10,997 nt of DNA, from contig JAEOTL010000356.1 in NCBI GenBank assembly GCA_016839845.1, positions 1 through 10,997 on the forward strand. The letters are read 5' to 3'. The stretch comes from Promethearchaeota archaeon (GTDB lineage: Archaea > Asgardarchaeota > Lokiarchaeia > Sigynarchaeales > SOKP01). Shown here piece by piece: positions 5,637 through 10,997 of the stretch (positions are counted from its first letter, which is position 1; each line of letters begins with the position of its first letter). The notes beneath the pieces are model-generated. The model saw only the letters and a list, made by a program, of their open reading frames with translations. It ran no database searches and had not been told where the DNA came from. The position numbers were made by a program, and so were the translations under genes.

Positions 5637-7229
5637 CTAAATTATCCAAGGACTATAACCATCTCTTATTTTTAGTAAGTAATCATTGCTCTGAAACTGC
5701 AAATCCTTTTCAGCTTTCTTTAAAGCGCTTAAATTAGCACCATTTTGATAGTAAGATATAAGAAGGTTTGAAAGCTCTTCATTTCCTAAAGAAATCATAG
5801 TTTGAAGGCGTGCCTCTTTTACAATCGCTTTATAATTCTTTTTTTTTAGTTTTATTGAAGAGAATGGTTTAAGTTTCTTTTCGATATATTGAAATTTCAG
5901 AACTAATTTGTTTAAATCTTGGTCAGTGTAGAATAATACTTCCTTTTCAAAGGGAGTATTTAATTTAGGAATAAAAGGATTAATACTTACTCTTAAGGAT
6001 CGAGGATTAAACCCTAATTCCGAGATATCTTTTAATAACACTATTATCTTGTTAATATCTTCTTCAGTTTCATCCGGTAAACCAATTAAAAAATAAAATT
6101 TTACATTTTTTATATTAGAATTCTTTATTTGAGTTAAAACCGATAAAATTTTGTCATTTGATATAGATTTCCCCAATTGATATCTGAGATGTTCTGATCC
6201 CGCCTCTGGGGCAATAGTTATCGTTTTAATCCCTCCCGACTCAAGTACTTGAATTAATTCCTCTGTTATATGATCAATCCGAATAGATGGAATAGTCAAA
6301 CGTTTTCCTTTTTCAATTATGTACTCACATATTTTAATAAATTTTGGATGTGAAGAAACACAAGATCCTATTAGGCTAACTGTTTCAAATTTAGAACTAT
6401 TTATTCCCTTATCAATTACGTTAACGATATTTTCAAAGCTTCTGTTTCTAAATGGAAAATTATGAAAAGAAGAAATACAGAACTTACACTGAAAGGGGCA
6501 TCCTCTACTAGTTTCTATTAAAAAGTTATCTCCAAAAATTTTTTCTTTCTTAGAAGGTTTAGTAGCCAATTGGTATATAGGCACAGGGGAATCATCAAGG
6601 TTTTTAAGAACTGCGCGTTTTACTTTATTGTTTAAAGAAGGAACATAAATTCCTTCTATATGCTGTGCTTGATCTAAAAGTTCATAAAACGATACCTTCT
6701 CTAAGGCATAATTCTGGAATAACTTAAAGAATAAATCTAAGTTGTTTTCAGCATCTCCAATGAATAAAAGATCAAACATCTTACTTAGGGATATAGGATT
6801 AGATGTGATCACTGGACCTCCCCCAATGATGATTGGATATCTCACTTGTTCTTCGTTTCTAATCATTTGACGTTGTTCAAATGTTAGTGGAATTTTAGCT
6901 TTGTCAAGAATCCAACACAGATTTTTAAAATTATTTTCAAAATGTAATGAAAATCCTAAGATATCAAATTCTGTGGGCGTAATTTTATTTTCAAGAGATC
7001 TTAAATCCGGGTTAATGTCTTTTGAGGCAGGGAAGGTAATCCTACCATCCGGTAAAAAAAATCTCTCACAGGCGATATTTTCATACGAATTAATTAGGTA
7101 ATAGAGAAGCCTAATCGAATAGGAGGACATTCCTACTGTGTAAACATTCGGATATATTAAACCAAAAGAAAAATCTATCCTACGCCAATCCTTTACAATT
7201 ACATTTTCAGAATTGTCATTAGCAACCAT
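5637..7229 (-). CDS. B12-binding-type radical SAM protein
   Basis: Radical SAM enzymes use a [4Fe-4S] cluster to cleave S-adenosylmethionine. The cluster motif is SRGCPFQCKFC, with C244, C248 and C251. Core-domain marks follow: RIDHITEELIQVLESGG (317-333), IAPEAGSE (339-346) and GLPDETEED (383-391). The N-terminal part (about 20-175) looks like the cobalamin-binding-like domain of the YgiQ/TIGR03960-type group: FGLIYPNVYTVGMSSYSI, CERFFLP, then IIIGGGPV and FIGDAE strands. No DxHxxG cobalamin-binding motif is visible, so it may not hold B12. The last 100 residues end in YSPWII, a Trp-containing tail like that of related proteins. At 530 residues it is near family length and no fused DUF2344 domain is seen. 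It starts 11 bp after the sirtuin stop and is probably co-transcribed with it. The substrate is unknown. Confidence 0.88.
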   Translation of the reverse strand: MVANDNSENVIVKDWRRIDFSFGLIYPNVYTVGMSSYSIRLLYYLINSYENIACERFFLPDGRITFPASKDINPDLRSLENKITPTEFDILGFSLHFENNFKNLCWILDKAKIPLTFEQRQMIRNEEQVRYPIIIGGGPVITSNPISLSKMFDLLFIGDAENNLDLFFKLFQNYALEKVSFYELLDQAQHIEGIYVPSLNNKVKRAVLKNLDDSPVPIYQLATKPSKKEKIFGDNFLIETSRGCPFQCKFCISSFHNFPFRNRSFENIVNVIDKGINSSKFETVSLIGSCVSSHPKFIKICEYIIEKGKRLTIPSIRIDHITEELIQVLESGGIKTITIAPEAGSEHLRYQLGKSISNDKILSVLTQIKNSNIKNVKFYFLIGLPDETEEDINKIIVLLKDISELGFNPRSLRVSINPFIPKLNTPFEKEVLFYTDQDLNKLVLKFQYIEKKLKPFSSIKLKKKNYKAIVKEARLQTMISLGNEELSNLLISYYQNGANLSALKKAEKDLQFQSNDYLLKIRDGYSPWII

Positions 7230-7240
7230 ACTTTTTAATT

Positions 7241-8032
7241 TTATTCCTGATCCTGTTTTATTTTTTTAATTTCCTCAACAATTAGAGGTAAAATTAATCC
7301 AGTTTTATTATTAATCGTTATTTCTGCTTTATCATCCAGATATGTAGGCTGATCATTGACAATAATTAATTTGCCTCCGCCATTTAATGTTAAAATTGGC
7401 AAATCACAAACTGGGGCTACCGTCAATGAAGATCCTGCTATCAGCATTACATCTGCTTTTTTTGCTAAATCTATTGACATAAACTTCTCAAAATTAGGAA
7501 GAGGCTCACCAAATAATACAACTGATGGTTTTAATGGGGCCCCACAATAGTCACACGATGGAGGCGAAGTTTTCCTCCTTTTCAATTTGTTTAAAACTTG
7601 CCTCTTAGTGTAACTCGCACGACACCCTAAACAAGTAAATCTATTAATATTGCCATGAACCTCGTATACAATGATGGCTCCCGCTTTTTGATGAAGTTCA
7701 TCGATATTCTGAGTTATTATTGCCTTGATTATTTTCATTTTTTCAAGCTCCGCCAAAGCAAAATGACCTGGATTTGGGACAGCGGTGAAGAGAGTAGGTG
7801 CAATTTCCTCTGCCAATTTCCAAAATTTTGAAGGATCTTTAAGAAACGACTGTATATTTCCGTAGATCTGAGGTTTATACTTCTCCCAAATCCCACTATT
7901 TCCTCTGAAATCAGGAATCCCCGATTCAGTTGAAATACCTGCCCCAGTTAAAATAATTGCATTTTCAGAATTCATCAAGATTTTTGATGCTTTTCTTATA
8001 TCTTCTTCTTCTTCAGAATTTAACCGAATCAT
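7241..8032 (-). CDS. Sir2-family NAD-dependent protein deacylase (sirtuin)
   Basis: Sirtuins remove acyl groups from lysine using NAD+, giving nicotinamide and O-acyl-ADP-ribose. The 263-residue protein has the full motif set: GAGIS (30-34) and GIPDFR (38-43) for NAD, TQNIDELHQKAG (107-118), catalytic H126 in VHGN, the zinc site C134/C137/C160/C163, FGE (174-176) and GSSLTV (200-205). The usual D-G-L-H or D-D-L-H is D-E-L-H here, a mild change. Archaeal sirtuins are known to act on Alba and other proteins; the histone encoded about 4.5 kb away is a possible but unproven target. It is the first gene of a pair with the radical SAM gene. The start at 8032 leaves a normal N-terminal helix. No SD is present. 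Confidence 0.96.
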   Translation of the reverse strand: MIRLNSEEEEDIRKASKILMNSENAIILTGAGISTESGIPDFRGNSGIWEKYKPQIYGNIQSFLKDPSKFWKLAEEIAPTLFTAVPNPGHFALAELEKMKIIKAIITQNIDELHQKAGAIIVYEVHGNINRFTCLGCRASYTKRQVLNKLKRRKTSPPSCDYCGAPLKPSVVLFGEPLPNFEKFMSIDLAKKADVMLIAGSSLTVAPVCDLPILTLNGGGKLIIVNDQPTYLDDKAEITINNKTGLILPLIVEEIKKIKQDQE

Positions 8033-8256
8033 TTATCACTGAAATACTGTAAAAGGTTTTTTAATTTTTTAAGCATTATATTGCTAATAAATTTATACAG
8101 ATTGTATAATAAGTATGAATTTACTTAAGATAATCCTCCTATTAAAAGAACTGTGAATGCTTGGAAACCTTAAAAAAAACAAAAATTATATGGTGGGATT
8201 ATTTTTAGTTAATTAAAGTTCTTTAATTACTCTTTTAACGTTCTGAAGTTATTTCT
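8033..8256. other. 224-bp divergent promoter region between sirtuin and longin-like gene
   Basis: AT-rich, no ORF. It contains TAAGTA/TACTTA arms (8110-8127), a TATA-like ATAAATTTAT at 8088-8097, and the stronger palindrome at 8210-8229. Promoters for both directions must lie here, but none can be placed with confidence. Confidence 0.5.
8210..8229. repeat. 20-bp palindrome upstream of the second longin-like gene
   Basis: Nine-base arms TAATTAAAG (8210-8218) and CTTTAATTA (8221-8229) are perfect complements around TT. It ends 27 bp before the ATG at 8257, over the expected core promoter, so it would suit a repressor operator. The half-site resembles that of the dyad at 2990-3025. AT-richness weakens the case. 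Confidence 0.4.
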
Positions 8257-9150
8257 ATGATTACTGGTTTTACGATTATTCTAGAAGATGATATTCTATA
8301 TTGTTCAGACAATAATAGATATAATGCATTTGAAACACTCCTTTTCACTGAAAAATTACTGAGAAGTATTAATCCAAAGAATACTTGGCGTTTAAAGAAG
8401 ATTTGCTTAAAGGACCAAAGAGTAGGAAGAGAACGGATTATTGTAAAACATATTGTCACCAAGAAACATCAAAACTTATTTTTTTGCATCATTGGTGATT
8501 TTCAGGTTGGGTCAAGCGAAACAATTAAGATTGTGAATGATTTTAGTAAACAAGTTAATGTTCATTATAGAAATCTAGCTGAACTCAAACAAGCATCCGA
8601 AGAACCAGTATTCAATGACATTATTACCTTAATTGTGCAATTTTTGAAAGACAAATATTCTGAACCATTAGAAGAAGAAGTAATTTTTGATGAGGTGGGG
8701 AATAATGTCAAAAATACAATAATTTACGCGGGAATTTCCACTCAGGGTTTACCAATTATTTCTCAACTCTTTGATATTTCTCTTCTTTTGAATATGACAC
8801 ATGAAAAAACCAATGAAAATTTGGAACTTTTTACCTCGGATCTTTCAGCAAAATTAGAAACAATAGCAATGAATACCCAAATCCGTGCAAAAACCCGGAT
8901 AAAGGAAATTCACCTTAATGATACGGAAGATCTAACAAGGAAACTCATTATCTTTTTTGGTAATATTAATGGTTATTCGATTGATTTTATTGCATCGGGG
9001 GATTTCTATAAAATTAAGGGAATTTTCAAGCAATTTAAAGCAAGAATGGCGCTAGATACCATCTTTGAGGAAGATTTTTTGGGAGACTTGAAACCGTTCA
9101 AACATTTAAATCAATATCTTAATGAAGTTATCAAAGAATTTGATCACTGA
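8257..9150 (+). CDS. Second longin/roadblock-like protein (Asgard type)
   Basis: The 297-residue protein has no catalytic motif and resembles the other longin-like protein in this window only in architecture. The N-terminal half (1-135) starts MITGFTIILEDDILYCSD, a strand-turn-strand followed by a helix, and ends in a long helix after the strand pair IIVKHIVTKKHQNLFFCIIG. A linker (136-150) leads to a second alpha-beta unit (152-294) beginning TIIYAGISTQGLPIISQLFD, typical of roadblock/longin folds, then LTRKLIIFFGNINGYSIDFIASG and a closing helix. No signal peptide or membrane segment is visible. The nucleotidyltransferase starts 26 bp downstream, so the two are probably one operon, though no functional link is known. 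The fold is inferred; the partner is unknown. Confidence 0.6.
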   Translation: MITGFTIILEDDILYCSDNNRYNAFETLLFTEKLLRSINPKNTWRLKKICLKDQRVGRERIIVKHIVTKKHQNLFFCIIGDFQVGSSETIKIVNDFSKQVNVHYRNLAELKQASEEPVFNDIITLIVQFLKDKYSEPLEEEVIFDEVGNNVKNTIIYAGISTQGLPIISQLFDISLLLNMTHEKTNENLELFTSDLSAKLETIAMNTQIRAKTRIKEIHLNDTEDLTRKLIIFFGNINGYSIDFIASGDFYKIKGIFKQFKARMALDTIFEEDFLGDLKPFKHLNQYLNEVIKEFDH

Positions 9151-9176
9151 ATAACACCTATAAAGGGATTACTCTC

Positions 9177-10469
9177 ATGAAAGCAGTAATATTACTTGCA
9201 GGAGAAGGTAAACGATTACGACCAATAACCTCAACTAGACCAAAACCGATGATTCCTCTTAATGGGAAACCGTTATTGGAACACACCGTGATATCTTTAA
9301 ACAAAGCAGGAATCGACCATTTTATTTTTGTTGTAGGATATAAGGAAAGTTTAATTAAAAACCATTTTAAAGCCGTATCTAGTAAACTTAATATCAAAAT
9401 CGAATATGTTACCCAAGATCGATATCTGGGAACTGCTCATGCCGTTAATTTTGCAAAGGACTTCATAGCAGAAGAATCTTTCTTGATTATGTATGGTGAT
9501 ATCTTTGTTGATCCGGATGCATATGATACAATTCTAAAGAGTTTTAATGCTGAAAAGTATGATGGGTTGATAACTTTATATGAAGTCAATAATCCACAAG
9601 ATTATGGGGTAATTTCTTTAAATTCCAATGGATTAGTTGAAAGAATTGTAGAAAAACCACCCAAAGAACTAAAAATGGGTAATTTAATTAATGCTGGAAT
9701 TTACATCTTCTCCAATCTAATTTTTAAAGCCATTGAAAAGACAGAAAAATCAATTAGAAACGAATATGAATTCACAGATTCTATGGAAATTCTAATCAAT
9801 CAATTAAATGGAAAAATTTTAGGAATAGCAATATCCAATCATTTCTGGAATGATATTGGTTTACCATGGCAACTATTTGAGGCAAATAACTTTCTCTTAG
9901 ATAAATTAACCCCTCAAATATTAGGTACGGTAGAGAATGATGCCCAAACGTCTGGGAATGTTTATATTGGAAAGAGAACGATTATTAAATCTGGTTCTGA
10001 TATTCAAGGACCTTGTTATATAGGTGAAAACTGTATCATAGGGCCAAAAACTTTAATTGGACCGTATTCATTCATAGATAAAAACTGTCGAATTGGCAGG
10101 AGTGAGGTAAAGAACTCACTAATCTTTTCAGATTCAATAATTTCTGACTTCAATTATATTGGAGATAGCATTATTTGTGAGGGAGTTAGATTAGGATCAA
10201 GCACCAAAATTTCCAACTCTCGTTCTGATAATAAAGATGTAAAGATGATGATAAATGGAAAATTGATTGATTCGGGAAGACAGAAACTCGGTGCTATTTT
10301 GGGAGCTAATACTCAAACCGGGATCAATGTGAGTATTACGTGTGGGAAAAAAATTGGAATAAATTCAAAAATTGGAGAAGAAACTCTAGTAAATGAGGAT
10401 ATCCCCTCAAATACACTTTACTACCAAACCAAAAATGGTGAAATTTTGAAGAAACCTATTCCTCTTTAA
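9177..10469 (+). CDS. Sugar-1-phosphate nucleotidyltransferase with C-terminal left-handed beta-helix (archaeal GlmU-like), acetyltransferase His replaced
   Basis: The N-terminal domain (1-235) is a nucleotidyltransferase joining a sugar 1-phosphate to NTP: AGEGKRLRP...RPKP (8-24), GTAHAV (85-90), YGDIFVD (106-112; D108 metal ligand), EKPP (159-162), NAGIYIF (172-178) and WNDIG (224-228; second metal Asp D226). From about 256 to 345 hexapeptide repeats form a left-handed beta-helix, and 371-394 (LGAILGANTQTGIN...) is the closing segment seen in archaeal bifunctional enzymes such as Sulfolobus ST0452 (401 residues; 430 here). Those also acetylate amino-sugar 1-phosphates. The acetyltransferase positions Y327, N347, K353 and K356 are kept, but the catalytic His is D324, so that activity may be lost. 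The likely product is UDP-GlcNAc, UDP-Glc or dTDP-Glc; sequence alone cannot tell. It follows the longin-like gene by 26 bp. Confidence 0.9.
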   Translation: MKAVILLAGEGKRLRPITSTRPKPMIPLNGKPLLEHTVISLNKAGIDHFIFVVGYKESLIKNHFKAVSSKLNIKIEYVTQDRYLGTAHAVNFAKDFIAEESFLIMYGDIFVDPDAYDTILKSFNAEKYDGLITLYEVNNPQDYGVISLNSNGLVERIVEKPPKELKMGNLINAGIYIFSNLIFKAIEKTEKSIRNEYEFTDSMEILINQLNGKILGIAISNHFWNDIGLPWQLFEANNFLLDKLTPQILGTVENDAQTSGNVYIGKRTIIKSGSDIQGPCYIGENCIIGPKTLIGPYSFIDKNCRIGRSEVKNSLIFSDSIISDFNYIGDSIICEGVRLGSSTKISNSRSDNKDVKMMINGKLIDSGRQKLGAILGANTQTGINVSITCGKKIGINSKIGEETLVNEDIPSNTLYYQTKNGEILKKPIPL

Positions 10470-10997
10470 TGAGATTTTGCTTCTCTTTTCTTAAAAGTTC
10501 TTAGTAATTTTGAAAAATTCAATGGTTTACCTTCAAAATTGAGCTCAGCAAGTGCTTGATCTTGATAAGCAATAAATAATTTATTTGAAAAAGCTTCCCA
10601 CTCTCTACAAATTTCCAAGGTTTCCTCGTCATTTCTAAGAAGTGTATCATGGCTAATAATACGTGTGAATGTAGATCCATACTCATCAATTAAATCATTC
10701 TGCATTCCACTCAATAAATCTCTAACGAATTCATCAGGGGGATACCAACTTTTTACTCTTTGAAGATCTCGATGAATTTGTGTAAGTAATACATTTCGGG
10801 GGCCTTCCCAAAGTTCCTGTACCAACGAATCTCTGTGAAATCGAGGAAATGATAAGAAATCTTCCATTATTCCATGACCACCATAAAAGGAGATTGCTTT
10901 TCTTATCATTCCTGGAACCTCATCTGCTACTACAATCTTTTGCAGCATAATCAATTCTCGGAGTCTGAAACGTCTTTTTTTTTCACTCTCATCTTCA
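10466..10997 (-). CDS. Acyl-CoA dehydrogenase, AidB-like, C-terminal part (partial, N-terminus outside window)
   Basis: Acyl-CoA dehydrogenases are FAD enzymes that oxidise acyl-CoA at the alpha-beta bond. The visible piece matches their C-terminal helical domain: YGGHGIMEDF, then RFHRDSLVQELWEGPRNV, where the Glu of WEG sits at the position of the catalytic base in medium-chain acyl-CoA dehydrogenase (the YEGT motif). The WEG form and the extra roughly 100-residue tail after it resemble the AidB-like/long-chain branch. The minus-strand frame stays open to the right edge (10997), reading upstream through ...KKRRFREL, so the TTG at 10954 is only an internal codon and most of the protein, including the FAD-binding N-terminal part, lies outside. 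The gene converges on the nucleotidyltransferase and their stop codons overlap by four bases. Confidence 0.85.
   Translation of the reverse strand, partial: EDESEKKRRFRLRELIMLQKIVVADEVPGMIRKAISFYGGHGIMEDFLSFPRFHRDSLVQELWEGPRNVLLTQIHRDLQRVKSWYPPDEFVRDLLSGMQNDLIDEYGSTFTRIISHDTLLRNDEETLEICREWEAFSNKLFIAYQDQALAELNFEGKPLNFSKLLRTFKKREAKSH

Noticed and set aside
8135..8140. AGGAGG on the minus strand between sirtuin and longin-like gene
   Set aside because: No ATG, GTG or TTG follows within a normal distance, and the frame soon stops. The sirtuin starts about 100 bp further on.
10466..10954. Treating the acyl-CoA dehydrogenase piece as a complete 162-residue gene starting at TTG 10954
   Set aside because: The frame is open upstream to the window edge and the sequence starts in the middle of the conserved C-terminal domain.

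Overview
The window looks archaeal, most likely from an Asgard (Lokiarchaeia-like) genome. It is strongly AT-rich and most genes lack a Shine-Dalgarno (SD) sequence. It holds two unrelated two-domain longin/roadblock-like proteins, a type expanded in Asgard archaea, plus a short prokaryotic histone, a sirtuin, a B12-type radical SAM protein and an archaeal sugar-nucleotidyltransferase/beta-helix protein. The lineage call rests on gene content only and is an inference.

Layout. Positions 1-884 (minus) are the N-terminal 294 codons of LarC, the nickel-inserting enzyme of the nickel-pincer cofactor; the gene runs off the left edge. Facing away from it are a small alkaline-phosphatase-superfamily-like protein (1050-1754, plus) and a NikR-type nickel regulator with an unusual histidine-rich insert (1793-2302, plus), so the left end has a nickel theme. 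A 65-residue histone (2562-2759, minus) follows, with the only strong SD of the window and a T-tract terminator. After a 316-bp intergenic region with a large dyad come a GHMP-family sugar kinase (3076-4074), a longin-like protein (4143-4943) and rubrerythrin (5104-5607), all plus. On the minus strand, a sirtuin (8032-7241) and a B12-binding-type radical SAM protein (7229-5637) form a tight pair. Divergent from them are a second longin-like protein (8257-9150) and a sugar-1-phosphate nucleotidyltransferase with a C-terminal beta-helix (9177-10469), both plus. The right edge holds the C-terminal end of an AidB-like acyl-CoA dehydrogenase (minus), whose stop codon overlaps that of the nucleotidyltransferase.

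How the genes may work together. LarC and the NikR-like regulator point to local nickel handling. The GHMP kinase and the nucleotidyltransferase catalyse the two steps that usually make NDP-sugars, but they lie 5 kb apart and need not share a pathway. Rubrerythrin fits an anaerobic, oxygen-sensitive cell. The longin-like proteins probably belong to the Asgard small-GTPase/membrane machinery, but no GTPase is present here to confirm that.

There is no CRISPR array, insertion sequence, rRNA or recognisable tRNA. The observations most worth following are the His-rich NikR beside larC, the short-alpha-3 histone, and the nucleotidyltransferase in which the acetyltransferase catalytic His is Asp while the other active-site positions are kept.
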